Assembly (NCBI RefSeq): GCF_003315035.1
Contig: NZ_QNRE01000009.1
Coordinates: 62,001 to 126,000 of the forward strand
Source: Nocardia puris
GTDB lineage: Bacteria > Actinomycetota > Actinomycetes > Mycobacteriales > Mycobacteriaceae
Length of the DNA stretch: 64,000 bases
Direction of reading: 5' to 3'
The notes under the pieces were generated by a model, which saw only the letters and a list, made by a program, of their open reading frames with translations, was not told where the DNA came from and searched no databases. The stretch's first letter is position 1; each line of letters opens with the position of its first letter. Of the stretch, positions 16,472 through 25,085 are shown in pieces. The position numbers and the translations under genes are program-made.

Positions 16472-17434
16472 TCACAGCTCGATGGGCAGTCCGAGCCAGT
16501 CGAAGACAGGGCGTTCGAACGTGGTGATCTCCGCGATCAGGCCACCCTGGAACCGCAAGACGTCGAGCTTGAAGGCTCGGTAGGAGTTGTCGCCGGTGGC
16601 CCGCCGATAGCAGGCGGCGGCCGGCATCCGATTGACGACGGTCGGCCGTACCTTCCAATCGCCCAGGCCTTCCGGGCCGAAGGCCAGCTCGTGCAAGGGC
16701 GCCAGGGAGTCCCACCCGATGAAGCAGACCGGCTGCGGGGGCATGGTGATGCGGATGTCGTCGCGGACCAGAGCCGCCATGGCGGTCGGCTGGGGATTCT
16801 CGTGCAGGTCCACGTACCGCCGTAGCAGCTCGTTCTCCTCCGCGCTGAGCTCGGTGCGCCTGCCGTCGGAGTCGGTCGACCGGCGGCTCTGCATGGTACG
16901 GCGAGCCCGTTGCAAGGCACTGTTGACCGCGGGGACCGAGGTGTCCAGGGCCTGCGCCGTCTCGGCCGCGGACCAGCCGATCACCTCGCGCAGCACCAGG
17001 GCCGCCCGCTGCTGCGCCGGCAGCAGTTGCAGGGCGGCGATGAACGCCAGCTCGATCGTTTCCCGGGCCACCACGATCTCCTCCGGCTGCCGCTCCGAAG
17101 GCGACACCTGGTCCAGCAGGTGGTCCGGATAGGGCTGCAGCCACGGCACCTCGGCGAACGACTCCATCGCCGAGACACGCCGGCGCCGGCGCAGCACATC
17201 GAGGCATGCGTTGGTGGCGATCCGATACAGCCAGGCCCGGGCGTTGTCGCCGCGATTGAAGGTGTCCCGCTTCGACCAGGCCCGCAGGAACGTCTCCTGG
17301 ATCAGGTCCTCGGCCTCGTCGAACGAGCCGAGCATCCGATAGCAGTGCACGTGCAGTTCCCGCCGGTGCCTCTCGACGATCGTCTCGAAGCCTGCCTCAT
17401 TGTCCCACCCGTCGCCCATCCGAGGATTCTGCAT
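16472..17434 (-). CDS. ECF sigma factor with C-terminal SnoaL-like domain (SigX5-like)
   Basis: A 320-residue RNA polymerase sigma-70 family protein. Region 2 spans residues 15-80 (YRMLGSFDEAEDLIQETFLR, NARAWLYRIATNACLDVLRR) and region 4 spans about 130-180 (LPAQQRAALVLREVIGWSAA). Residues 205-320 form a SnoaL-like domain (LPIEL end) which in such sigma factors replaces a separate anti-sigma and tunes activity. The opening MGDGWDNEAGFETIVERHRR is typical of the SigX5 group. ATG 17434 is used; ATG 17419 is possible. It likely drives its own operon with the downstream reductase gene. A truncated hydrolase precedes it. Confidence 0.85.
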   Translation of the reverse strand: MQNPRMGDGWDNEAGFETIVERHRRELHVHCYRMLGSFDEAEDLIQETFLRAWSKRDTFNRGDNARAWLYRIATNACLDVLRRRRRVSAMESFAEVPWLQPYPDHLLDQVSPSERQPEEIVVARETIELAFIAALQLLPAQQRAALVLREVIGWSAAETAQALDTSVPAVNSALQRARRTMQSRRSTDSDGRRTELSAEENELLRRYVDLHENPQPTAMAALVRDDIRITMPPQPVCFIGWDSLAPLHELAFGPEGLGDWKVRPTVVNRMPAAACYRRATGDNSYRAFKLDVLRFQGGLIAEITTFERPVFDWLGLPIEL

Positions 17435-17505
17435 CAGTCGGGATCGGGAGTAGCAATGGCCCCGCCATGCGGTGATGATCAACGGTTCCGGGTGGATCGG
17501 CACGA

Positions 17506-17637
17506 TCACGCTGATTCGATGAACTGGTCGACGATCTCGGCCAGACGCAGTAGCGGGTCTTGCTGGACGAAGTGGCTGGCATCGGGGATGGTGGCATGCG
17601 GATGTCCCGCCCCGCCGGGGATGCGCGATCCGGCTGA
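17506..17637 (-). pseudogene. C-terminal fragment of an alpha/beta hydrolase (haloalkane dehalogenase-like)
   Basis: This frame encodes HPHATIPDASHFVQQDPLLR and LAEIVDQFIESA before its stop at 17506-17508. The SHFVQ(E/Q)D...LAE...F pattern with the catalytic His is the standard end of haloalkane dehalogenase-type hydrolases. The frame opens abruptly after a stop at 17638-17640, and the bulk of the enzyme (nucleophile, cap) is absent. The break coincides with the start of recombinase-remnant DNA, so the gene was cut by a rearrangement. Confidence 0.65.
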
Positions 17638-17639
17638 TC

Positions 17640-18055
17640 ATGGAGAACAAACCCGTGGACGCGTGCTTCGCCGGCGACAGCGACGAGGCGAAGGCGCGTT
17701 ACCAACAGACCGCGACTGTTGCCGCGACGATGAGCAGGGCGGTGGTGTGCGGGACGGCTTGGGTGACGTTGCCGATTCGCTTGCCCAATTCGTCGTTGGG
17801 CGGTGTGCGCGAAGCGCTGGACCTGCCCGACGACTTCGTCCCCTACTCCTTCCGGAAACCCTACTCCTTCCGGAAACTCATCGCGCTGCTGCTCGACGAC
17901 GCCAATCGTCGGCCCGCGTCACCGCCGACGTCTTGCAGCACGCCGATCCCGCGATGACCCAACGCAAATACATGCGGCGCGGCAAAGCCCATCACGAGGC
18001 AGCCGAGGTGATCCACCGCGCCGTGCGCAAGCGCCGCGACGACCGGCCCGACTGA
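17640..18055 (+). pseudogene. Tyrosine recombinase remnant, C-terminal catalytic part
   Basis: From about 17800 one frame reads VREALDLPDDFVPYSFRK then LIALLLDDANR, equivalent to the HSFRKT...TLLDDAG box of phage-type integrases. After a frame change near 17909 another frame continues ARVTADVLQHADPAMTQRKY and MRRGKAHHEAAEVIHRAVRK to a TGA at 18053-18055; this contains the second catalytic His box and Tyr region. The first catalytic Arg and the middle of the enzyme are missing. An 18-base tandem duplication disrupts the SFRK box. The 17640-17800 part is not recognisable. Confidence 0.7.
17841..17876 (+). repeat. Perfect 18-bp tandem duplication in the recombinase remnant
   Basis: CCCTACTCCTTCCGGAAA occurs twice in direct succession (17841-17858 and 17859-17876), repeating the peptide PYSFRK. 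As the copies are identical the event is recent relative to the other decay. Confidence 0.95.
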
Positions 18056-18287
18056 GCCGTCGTGCCCCCGGCACCGGACCGCCCGACCGCCAGTCCGGAA
18101 TTCGGCGGTGCGAGGCACCACCCAGCCGTCCGCGCGGGCGGTGACCCGCCGAGACCACGGTCCCCACGCGATACGACCGACCACGACGCGATGCGACTTA
18201 ACGACGACTTTTCTACATTTTTGCGCCCGATCGGGACCAGCGAACTCTGACCCGCCTCGCGTTCCCGCAGGTCAGAGGGCTATGATG

Positions 18288-18360
18288 CTCCCCCATCTGG
18301 ACTCGAACCAGAAACCTGCCGATTAACAGTCGGCTGCTCTGCCAATTGAGCTATAGGGGA
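18288..18360 (-). tRNA. asnT: tRNA-Asn (anticodon GTT)
   Basis: On the minus strand a 73-base cloverleaf begins TCCCCTATAGCTCAATTGG. The acceptor arms TCCCCTA/TGGGGGA pair with one G-U; the anticodon stem-loop is GCCGA-CTGTTAA-TCGGC with GTT at positions 34-36; the T-arm is TCTGG-TTCGAGT-CCAGA; the discriminator base is G. The CCA end is not encoded. Its place beside the Rv2342-like gene and dnaG matches asnT in mycobacteria. tRNA genes are common integration targets, which fits the recombinase remnants nearby. Confidence 0.97.
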
Positions 18361-18548
18361 CTATCCTGGTGGCTTCGCCCTTGCCGGGCTGACCGAGGAG
18401 AAACTCTAGCCTATCGGTGGTCGGGTTCCCAAATCGTGCCTCTAGCTGGGGGGATGTGGGGGCGACGTTGGGCGATCCGGATCGACAGGGGGACCCCGTG
18501 TCGGGCAGGATGGTACCCGCGCACTGGCGATTGGGAGGAGCTCGAGGA

Positions 18549-18794
18549 ATGCTGCGGTTGATCATCGGCGTCGCGGCCGGTTACGTGCTCGGCAGTAAGG
18601 CCGGGCGGGCTCGCTACGAACAGATCTCGTCGGCGACGCGCGCGGTCACCACGAGCCCGGTGACCCGCAAGCTGGTGCAGGTCGGCCGCCAGAAGCTGTC
18701 CGACAAACTCAGCACCCGCCCCCAGCTCGAGCCGATGGAGCCCATCGACGAGCGCACCACCGTGATGGTCCCCCACGACCAACTCCGCCGCTGA
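18549..18794 (+). CDS. Small conserved actinobacterial protein (Rv2342-like)
   Basis: An 81-residue protein with one hydrophobic/glycine-rich N-terminal segment (MLRLIIGVAAGYVLGSKAGR) followed by a basic helical region (ARYEQISSATRAVTTSPVTR) and an acidic tail. This YtxH-like layout suggests a membrane-associated protein with a cytoplasmic tail. By position, between tRNA-Asn and dnaG, and by appearance it corresponds to M. tuberculosis Rv2342, of unknown function. The ATG at 18549 has GGGAGGAG upstream. Confidence 0.85.
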   Translation: MLRLIIGVAAGYVLGSKAGRARYEQISSATRAVTTSPVTRKLVQVGRQKLSDKLSTRPQLEPMEPIDERTTVMVPHDQLRR

Positions 18795-19244
18795 GGGCGC
18801 GCTCCGCCTGGGTATCGAGACTGACGGCAACAGCCCGCGCCTCGGCATGCGGTACCCAGGCTCGCGCCGCGTCCCCTGAACCCCGAACCGCCGGCAGACC
18901 ACCCGACACGACTGGCGGCCCGGCTGGAACCTCATCGCTACCCGCGCGTCTCGGCCGCGCCTCGTTGAAGTGGCCCGGACGAGCAGCGGACTGGTGATCG
19001 GCAGGTTTGTGGTTCGAGTCCGGATTCGGGCACCAGAAGCTCCATGCCGATCGAGTGCCTCCGCCCCGGTATGCGGTCGGCTGTGGAGCTCCTCCGAACA
19101 CCCCACCCCCCGAGGCGTTCGGCAATCAGGTGTTCGGGATCGAGGGGTTCTTCTCGAGCGATCCAGAGGCCGCGAAACCCCATCTGGAACGGTTCTTCGC
19201 CGACGTGGTCCCGGTGGTCCGCGCCGAAGCGCGGACCGCTGCGC
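18795..19244. other. Intergenic region between the Rv2342-like gene and dnaG
   Basis: These 450 bases hold a tRNA-like 3' half at 18985-19035 (listed separately) and no supported gene. A frame at 19126-19258 (plus) reads GFFSSDPEAAKPHLERFFAD, which looks protein-like but lacks a start site or known family and overlaps the dnaG end. Confidence 0.5.
18985..19035 (+). pseudogene. tRNA-like 3' half, degenerate
   Basis: The segment GCGGA-CTGGTGA-TCGGC forms a 4-of-5 paired anticodon arm (anticodon position GGT), followed by AGGTT, a weak T-arm TGTGG-TTCGAGT-CCGGA with one mismatch, and TTCGGGC-A-CCA. Over 38 bases it differs from the tRNA-Asn here at only five positions. No matching 5' acceptor strand is found upstream. 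It therefore looks like a relic or phage-derived tRNA end on the strand opposite to asnT, not a working tRNA. Confidence 0.55.
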
Positions 19245-21179
19245 TCACACCGTGGTGAAGTCGTCGTAGTTGCCCATGGCCTGGGTCAGCAGGCTCTTGC
19301 GGTACTGCTCGAGCGCGACCAGGTCGCCGAACAGCGCCATGTAGGCGTCGGTCTGCTCGGTCGAGGAGAGGCGCTGGAGTTTGGATTTGAGTTCGGCGAC
19401 CTGGCGGCCCACCCACGCCTCCTGCGCGCGGGCGAGCACGCCGGTGACGAAGCGGGGGATGTCGTCGGCGGACTTCACGGGCAGCGGTTCGCCGGCCAGT
19501 TCGGAGACCATCGCGCGCAGGGTGAGGTCGTCGGAGGCGTCGGCGACGGCGTTGACCCACTCTGCCCCGCCGAGCCCGCTGGACGTGCCGCCCGCCTCGG
19601 CGATCATCGTGCGCACCGCGACATAGGCGGGGTGGGTGAAGGCGTCCACCTCGAGCGAGTCGAACACGGTGCCCGCGATCGCGGGGTATTGCAGTGCGGC
19701 GCACAGGGCTTGGCGCTGCGGCAGCAGCACGGGGTCCTTCGGGTTGGGCCGCGTGGCGGGCGGGGCGGGCGGCTGCCCGGCGCGCGCCTTGGCTTCCGCG
19801 CGCGCGACGCCCGCGGGGGAACCCTCGCGGCGGTGCTTGCGCGCCTCCTCGTCCACCCGGCGGTGCACCTGGCCGACGTCGAGCCAACCGGTGCGGTCGG
19901 CCAGCTGCGTGGCATAACGCTTACGGACGCCGTGATCCTTGATCTGGGCGACGATCGGCACCGCCCAGCGCAGCACCTCCACCTGCATGGCGGGGCTGAG
20001 GTCACCGTTGGCGTCCTCGCGCTTCTCGATCTCCATACGCAGGAAGAACTCGAACAGCGGCTCACGCCGGGCGACCAGGTCGCGCAGTGCGGCGTCACCT
20101 TGGCGCTGGCGCAGTTCGCACGGATCCTGGCCGTCGGGAGTGACGACGACGAAGGTCTGACCGGAGATCTTCTGGTCCTCCACAAAGGCTTTCAGCGCCG
20201 CCGCCTGGCCCGCCGCGTCGCCGTCGAAGGTGTAGATGATCTCGCCGCGCCAGAAGTTGTCGTCCATCAGCAGGCGGCGCAGGATCGCCATGTGCTCGTC
20301 GCCGAATGCCGTACCGCACGCGGCGACAGCGGTTTTCACGCCCGCCAGGTGCATGGCCATGACGTCGGTGTAGCCCTCGACGACCACGGCCTGGTGGCTC
20401 TTGGCGATCTCGCGTTTGGCGTGGTCGAGGCCGAACAGCACCTGAGACTTCTTGTACAGCATGGTTTCCGGCGTGTTGATGTACTTGCCGGGCATGGTGT
20501 CGTCGTCGAACAGTTTGCGCGCGCCGAAGCCGATGACCTCGCCGCCGAGATTGCGGATCGGCCACAGCAGCCTGCGGTGGAAGCGGTCGATGGGCCCGCG
20601 CCTGCCCTGGCGCGACAGACCGGCCGCCTCGAGTTCCTTGAACTCGAATCCCTTGCGCAGCAGGTGTTTGGTGAGGGTGTCCCAGCCGTCGGGGGCGTAG
20701 CCGCAGCCGAACTGACGAGCGGCCTCGCCGTCGAAGTTTCGCTCGGTGAGGTACTTGCGGGCGGCCTCGGCCTCGGGTTCGCGCAACTGCGCCATGTAGA
20801 ACTCGTGGGCGGCCGCGTTGGCGGCGACGAGGCGGGCGCGGGTGCCGCGATCGCGCTGCACCGAGGTGCCGCCGCCCTCGTAGTTGATCTGGTAGCCGAT
20901 GCGGTCGGCCATCTGCTCGACGGCCTCCACGAAACCGATGTGCTCGATCTTCTGGAGGAACTTGTAGACGTCGCCGCCCTCACCGCAGCCGAAGCAGTGG
21001 AACAGGCCGTGGTTGGGCCGCACGTGGAACGACGGCGACTTCTCGTCGTGGAACGGGCACAGGCCCTTCATGGAATCCGCGCCCGCCCGCTTCAGGGCGA
21101 CGTACTCCCCCACCACATCCTCGATCCGGACTCGGTCGCGTATCGCCGCGATATCGCGATCTGGGAGTCGTCCGGCCAC
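19245..21179 (-). CDS. dnaG: DNA primase DnaG
   Basis: A 644-residue primase that makes RNA primers for replication. It starts MAGRLPDRDIAAIRDRVRIE (GTG 21179), followed by the zinc-binding CHC2 domain (CPFHDEKSPSFHV and HCFGCGEGGD), the catalytic core and the Toprim domain with VVVEGYTDVMAMH (acidic residues for Mg2+). The C-terminal region (about 430-640) is the DnaB-helicase-interacting part, ending near YMALFGDLVALEQYRKSLLT. It is the last gene of a ydcF-like/dgt/dnaG operon, 50 bases after dgt, the same order as in mycobacteria. Confidence 0.97.
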   Translation of the reverse strand: MAGRLPDRDIAAIRDRVRIEDVVGEYVALKRAGADSMKGLCPFHDEKSPSFHVRPNHGLFHCFGCGEGGDVYKFLQKIEHIGFVEAVEQMADRIGYQINYEGGGTSVQRDRGTRARLVAANAAAHEFYMAQLREPEAEAARKYLTERNFDGEAARQFGCGYAPDGWDTLTKHLLRKGFEFKELEAAGLSRQGRRGPIDRFHRRLLWPIRNLGGEVIGFGARKLFDDDTMPGKYINTPETMLYKKSQVLFGLDHAKREIAKSHQAVVVEGYTDVMAMHLAGVKTAVAACGTAFGDEHMAILRRLLMDDNFWRGEIIYTFDGDAAGQAAALKAFVEDQKISGQTFVVVTPDGQDPCELRQRQGDAALRDLVARREPLFEFFLRMEIEKREDANGDLSPAMQVEVLRWAVPIVAQIKDHGVRKRYATQLADRTGWLDVGQVHRRVDEEARKHRREGSPAGVARAEAKARAGQPPAPPATRPNPKDPVLLPQRQALCAALQYPAIAGTVFDSLEVDAFTHPAYVAVRTMIAEAGGTSSGLGGAEWVNAVADASDDLTLRAMVSELAGEPLPVKSADDIPRFVTGVLARAQEAWVGRQVAELKSKLQRLSSTEQTDAYMALFGDLVALEQYRKSLLTQAMGNYDDFTTV

Positions 21180-21229
21180 GGGTCGAGTCTAGCGCCGTCA
21201 CCGCCGGTCCGGTCCGCCGGGCGAACGGG

Positions 21230-22492
21230 TCACACCCCGTACGACGCCGCGAACCGCTCCAGCCTGCTCTCCGTGTACGACGCGATCTGGTCCACCACCA
21301 CGCGCACGCGGGCGGCGTCGGTGTCGGCGGCCTTCCACCACGGCAGCAACTGCGGATCGAGATGCTGGGGAGCCGCGGCGAGCAGGCGGTCGGCGACGGC
21401 GTGGATGAGGTCGCGCTGGGCGGCCTGGCGGCGCAGGTGCTCGGTGTCCGACATCACGTAGCGCAGGGCCACCGTCTTGAGAATCGCGACCTCGGCGGCC
21501 ACCACGGGCGGGATCTCCAGATCGGCGGCGTACCGAGAGAGGGGTTCGGGTCCGGCGACGGCGCGGGTGGCGATGATGGCGGCGGTGGCGAACCGGCCGA
21601 CCAGCTCGCTGGTGAGCCGCTTCAGCGCGACGAACCCGGCGAGCGTGTGATCGAACTCGAACACGGCCGCCACCACGGGCAGCTCCGACAGCCGCTGCGC
21701 CGCCGCGGCCAGCTCGTCGGTGCTGAGCCCGCTGTGCTGGGCGTGACCCATGCGGGCCAGTTCGGACTGTTCGCCCGGGTCGGCGAGGGCGCGCAGGTCG
21801 ATGCGGCCGGCGATGATGCCGTCTTCGACGTCGTGCACGGAGTAGGCGACGTCGTCGGACCAGTCCATGATCTGGCATTCCAGGCTGCGCCTGCCGACGG
21901 GCGCGCCCTCGCGGATCCAGGCGAGCCGGTCGGTGTCGACGTCGTAGGCGCCGAACTTCGAGCCGGAACCGCTTCGGCCCCACGGGTATTTGAGCGCGGC
22001 GTCGAGGGCGGCGCGGGTCAGGTTGAGCCCGGCGCTCACGCCATCAGGTCCGAACACCTTCGGTTCCAGCCGGGTGACGATGCGCAGGTTCTGCGCGTTG
22101 CCCTCGAAACCGCCGAAGGCGTCGGCGAACTGATCGAGCGCGCGCTCCCCGTTGTGGCCGTAAGGCGGGTGCCCGATGTCGTGGGCGAGACCGGCGAGGT
22201 CGACCAGGTCGGGATCGCAGCGCAAACCGTCGGCGATGCTGCGCCCGATCTGGGCCACCTCCAGCGAATGGGTGAGCCGGGTGCGCGGGGTGTCACCATC
22301 GCGCGGGCCCATGACCTGCGTCTTGTCCGCGAGCCTGCGCAGCGCGGCCGAATGCAGGACGCGGGCGCGGTCGCGCGCGAACTCGGTGCGGTGCCCGGTG
22401 TCGAATTCGGCGCGCGGCGGGCCGAGTCCGGCGGTCTTGGCGCCCTCGGTGACCATCCGCTCGCGATCGTGGGCGGTGTAGGTGTGGCTCAT
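21230..22492 (-). CDS. dgt: Deoxyguanosinetriphosphate triphosphohydrolase-like protein
   Basis: A 420-residue HD-domain dNTP triphosphohydrolase. Metal-binding motifs are clear: RTRLTHSLEVAQIG (His), LAHDIGHPPYGHNGE (HD pair) and DWSDDVAYSVHDVEDG (Asp). It converts dNTPs to nucleosides and triphosphate and helps balance nucleotide pools, consistent with location next to dnaG. The ATG at 22492 opens MSHTYTAHDRERM, the usual N-terminus; it is 5 bases after the upstream gene, so translation may be coupled. Confidence 0.95.
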   Translation of the reverse strand: MSHTYTAHDRERMVTEGAKTAGLGPPRAEFDTGHRTEFARDRARVLHSAALRRLADKTQVMGPRDGDTPRTRLTHSLEVAQIGRSIADGLRCDPDLVDLAGLAHDIGHPPYGHNGERALDQFADAFGGFEGNAQNLRIVTRLEPKVFGPDGVSAGLNLTRAALDAALKYPWGRSGSGSKFGAYDVDTDRLAWIREGAPVGRRSLECQIMDWSDDVAYSVHDVEDGIIAGRIDLRALADPGEQSELARMGHAQHSGLSTDELAAAAQRLSELPVVAAVFEFDHTLAGFVALKRLTSELVGRFATAAIIATRAVAGPEPLSRYAADLEIPPVVAAEVAILKTVALRYVMSDTEHLRRQAAQRDLIHAVADRLLAAAPQHLDPQLLPWWKAADTDAARVRVVVDQIASYTESRLERFAASYGV

Positions 22493-22497
22493 CGGGC

Positions 22498-23187
22498 TCA
22501 CTGGCCCGCAGTGTAGGGGAAGTCGGCGGAGAAGTGCGTGAGCTGATACCAGACCAGGGCCAGGGTTTCCCTGGCGATGCCGTGTGCCTGCGATTCGCGG
22601 GTGTAGACGGCGGGGCCGGTGCGGGTGGGCGCGGTCCACGCGCGCAGGCCTGCGTCGCGGGCCATGGTGCGGGTGCGTAGCGAATGCCACGGGTCACTCA
22701 CCAGAACCGCCGAGGACATATCGCGCGCTTTCATGGCGGTGGCGACCGCTTCGATGCTGCGCAGCGTGTCGGAGCCGGTCTCGACGGCGAGGATGGCGTC
22801 GGCCGGGACGCCGCGCCCCTCCAGGTAGTTCTTGCCGGACGCGGCCTCGGTATAGAGGTCGCCCTCCTGTTTGCCGCCGACGGTGATGATGCGCGGCGCG
22901 ACGCCGGCTTCGAACAACTGATACGCCTGATCGAGCCGCGCCTCGAACACCGAGGACGGCGTGCCCGAGTACTGGGCCGCGCCGAGCACCACGATGGCGT
23001 CGGCCGGGGTGTAGTCGTTGATGCGCGCCACCTGCCACACGCGAACAGCGGTGCCGCCGACCAACACCATGGCCATCAGCACCGCGGCCGCGACGATGCG
23101 GCGGATCCAGCGCGCCAAGCCGGGGCCGGCCCCGCGCGCGAGACCGGATTCGTGCGCCGGAGCCGAGCGCTGAGGAGCCGAGATCAC
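22498..23187 (-). CDS. YdcF/SanA-like DUF218 membrane-anchored protein
   Basis: A 229-residue protein with one N-terminal membrane segment (about residues 28-48) and an outside-facing DUF218 domain: ADAIVVLGAAQYSGTPSSVF, RIITVGGKQEGDLYTEAASG, VLVSDPWHSLRTRTMA. The DUF218 fold is associated with envelope functions (SanA, YdcF) and with an S-adenosylmethionine- or sugar-like binding pocket; the activity is not settled. It begins with GTG 23187 and is the promoter-proximal gene of the operon with dgt and dnaG. Confidence 0.85.
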   Translation of the reverse strand: MISAPQRSAPAHESGLARGAGPGLARWIRRIVAAAVLMAMVLVGGTAVRVWQVARINDYTPADAIVVLGAAQYSGTPSSVFEARLDQAYQLFEAGVAPRIITVGGKQEGDLYTEAASGKNYLEGRGVPADAILAVETGSDTLRSIEAVATAMKARDMSSAVLVSDPWHSLRTRTMARDAGLRAWTAPTRTGPAVYTRESQAHGIARETLALVWYQLTHFSADFPYTAGQ

Positions 23188-23364
23188 TCACCAAGTCTGC
23201 CAGGTCGCCGGGCCGGGCGGCGGAAGGCGCCGACCTGGTCACTTACGTTGAGGTTCGTACTGGACTTCATTGTGGGTACTTGCCGGAGCGCCCGCACCGC
23301 GCCGACGATGGATTCCGGCGCGCCACACCGAATTGATCTCGTATCACCGAGGAGTGGATTCAAC

Positions 23365-24276
23365 ATGGCGGATTATCCGCAATCGGCAATTCCGTCTGTC
23401 CGGGTCACGGTGCTCGGGCTCGGGGCGATGGGCCGGGCACTCGCCGACGCGCTCCTGCGCGGCGGGCACCCGACGACGGTGTGGAATCGCAGCGCGGGGC
23501 GTGACGCGGAACTCGTCGCGGCGGGGGCAATCGGCGCGCGGACCGTCTCCGAAGCGGTCGCGGACGCCGATCTGGTGATCGCCTGCCTGCTCGACCACGC
23601 GTCGGTACACGAAGTGCTCGACTCGGTGGCGGCGTCGTTGGCCGGGCGGGTGCTGGTGAACCTCACCAGCACCGAGCCCGCGGGTGCGCGGGAACTCGCC
23701 GACTGGGCGACCGGGCACGGCATCGCCTACCTCGACGGCGGAATCATGGCTGTCCCCAGCATGATCGGGCAGCCCGGCTCCACCGTGCTCTACAGCGGCT
23801 CACGCCAGGTGTTCGACGCCTACCGCCCGGTGTTCGAATTGCTGGGCACGGCAGAGTATTTCGGCACCGACGCGGGCAGCGCGTCGCTGGTCGACTTCGC
23901 GCTGCTGGCCGGGATGTACACGATGTTCAGCGGCTTCTACCACGGCGCGGCGATGGTGCGCACGATCGGCATGAGGGCCGAGGAGTTCGGACACCGTGCG
24001 GCCGCGTGGATCTCGGCCATGACGGCGAGCCTGCCCGAGGCGGGCGCCCAGATCGACAGCGGCGATTACACGACCGTCGTCCAGCCGCTGGACTTCACCA
24101 AGGCGGCGCTGGACGCCATCGTTTCCGCGAGCCGCGATGCGGGGGTCGATCTCGACATCATCGGGGCGGTGCGCGATCTGGTGGATCGCCAGGTCGCCGC
24201 GGGGCACGGGAAGCTCAGCTCGGAGTTGATGTTCGAGAGCTTGCACCCGCCCGCTGTGGCGGTGCGGGGGGAGTAG
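23365..24276 (+). CDS. NAD(P)-dependent imine-reductase-like oxidoreductase
   Basis: A 303-residue protein of the beta-hydroxyacid dehydrogenase superfamily in its imine-reductase branch. The Rossmann motif GLGAMGRALADALL is near residues 15-28 with NRS binding NADP phosphate. Branch marks are VNLTSTEPAGARELA, YLDGGIMAVPSMIGQPGST and a helical C-terminal domain (LVDFALLAGMYTMFSGFYHG). IREDs reduce cyclic imines to amines; D in LVDFALL is a candidate catalytic residue. The ATG at 23365 has GAGGAG upstream. No operon partner; the divergent 177-base region should contain its promoter. Confidence 0.85.
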   Translation: MADYPQSAIPSVRVTVLGLGAMGRALADALLRGGHPTTVWNRSAGRDAELVAAGAIGARTVSEAVADADLVIACLLDHASVHEVLDSVAASLAGRVLVNLTSTEPAGARELADWATGHGIAYLDGGIMAVPSMIGQPGSTVLYSGSRQVFDAYRPVFELLGTAEYFGTDAGSASLVDFALLAGMYTMFSGFYHGAAMVRTIGMRAEEFGHRAAAWISAMTASLPEAGAQIDSGDYTTVVQPLDFTKAALDAIVSASRDAGVDLDIIGAVRDLVDRQVAAGHGKLSSELMFESLHPPAVAVRGE

Positions 24277-24360
24277 GCCACTCCCCCCGAGTACCGCCCT
24301 CGCCACGCGCACAAAGTAGGCGGCACTTCGGCCGCGTGAACGGCCCGCGCGCCTTACGAC

Positions 24361-25035
24361 TCACCACCCCCGTTCGCGCCACTCCTCCAGATGCGGCCGC
24401 TCGACCCCGAGCGTCGTGTCGTCACCGTGCCCCGGATACACCACCGTGTCGTCCGGATAGGCGAAGAGTTTCGTGGTGACGTCCGCGAGCAGGGTGGTGA
24501 AATCCTCTGGGTTGTGGGTCTTTCCGACCCCGCCGGGGAACAAGGAGTCGCCGGTGAACAGGTGGGTGCGGCCCGGCTCTTCGGGGAGGGCGAGGGCGAT
24601 CGAGCCGGGGGTGTGGCCGCGCAGGTGGTGGATGGTGAGGGGGAGGTCGCCGATCTCGAGGACGTCGCCGTCCTCGAGGTAGCGGTCGGGGGTCACCGGG
24701 AGCGGGTCGGCGTCGAGGCGGTGGGCGGCGGTGGGGACGCCGAGGGTCTTGGCGACCTCCTCGAGCGCCCACCAGTGGTCGGGGTGCTGGTGGGTGGTGA
24801 CGATCAGCTTGATCTTGCCCGGCGCCTCCTGGGCGACGAGTTCGAGAATGCGCTCGGGCTCGTTGGCGGCGTCGATGAGCAGCGCGGCGCCGGTCGCGGC
24901 ACACTGCACGAGGTAGACGTTATTGTCCATGGCGCCGACGGCCATCTTGAGGACGCGCGCGCCCTCGAGATCGCGCTGCTGGGGATTCGATCCGGGGGAC
25001 ACGTGGCCCGTGTAGGGGCGATCGATCGTGATCAC
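24361..25035 (-). CDS. MBL-fold metallohydrolase (glyoxalase II-like)
   Basis: A 224-residue metallo-beta-lactamase-fold protein. The metal motif THQHPDHW (HxHxDH) is near residues 81-88, HLRGHTPGS supplies the next His, FTGDSLFPGGVGKT the Asp, and VYPGHGDDTTLG the last His. This spacing is that of glyoxalase II-like thioester hydrolases, which release acids from thiol carriers such as mycothiol in actinobacteria; the exact thiol is inferred. GTG start at 25035. It is divergent from the TPM-domain gene (about 50 bases apart). Confidence 0.88.
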   Translation of the reverse strand: MITIDRPYTGHVSPGSNPQQRDLEGARVLKMAVGAMDNNVYLVQCAATGAALLIDAANEPERILELVAQEAPGKIKLIVTTHQHPDHWWALEEVAKTLGVPTAAHRLDADPLPVTPDRYLEDGDVLEIGDLPLTIHHLRGHTPGSIALALPEEPGRTHLFTGDSLFPGGVGKTHNPEDFTTLLADVTTKLFAYPDDTVVYPGHGDDTTLGVERPHLEEWRERGW

Positions 25036-25085
25036 GCCTCGATGCTATCCACTCCCCCGACACCCGCCGGGGATACATTCGTGTG

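Noticed and set aside
18985..19035. attL/attR copy of asnT
   Set aside because: The tRNA-like segment is inverted relative to asnT and diverged, whereas att duplications are direct and nearly identical.
19044..21461. A 2.4-kb plus-strand open frame antisense to dnaG
   Set aside because: dnaG is unambiguous on the opposite strand; the frame is a GC-composition artefact.
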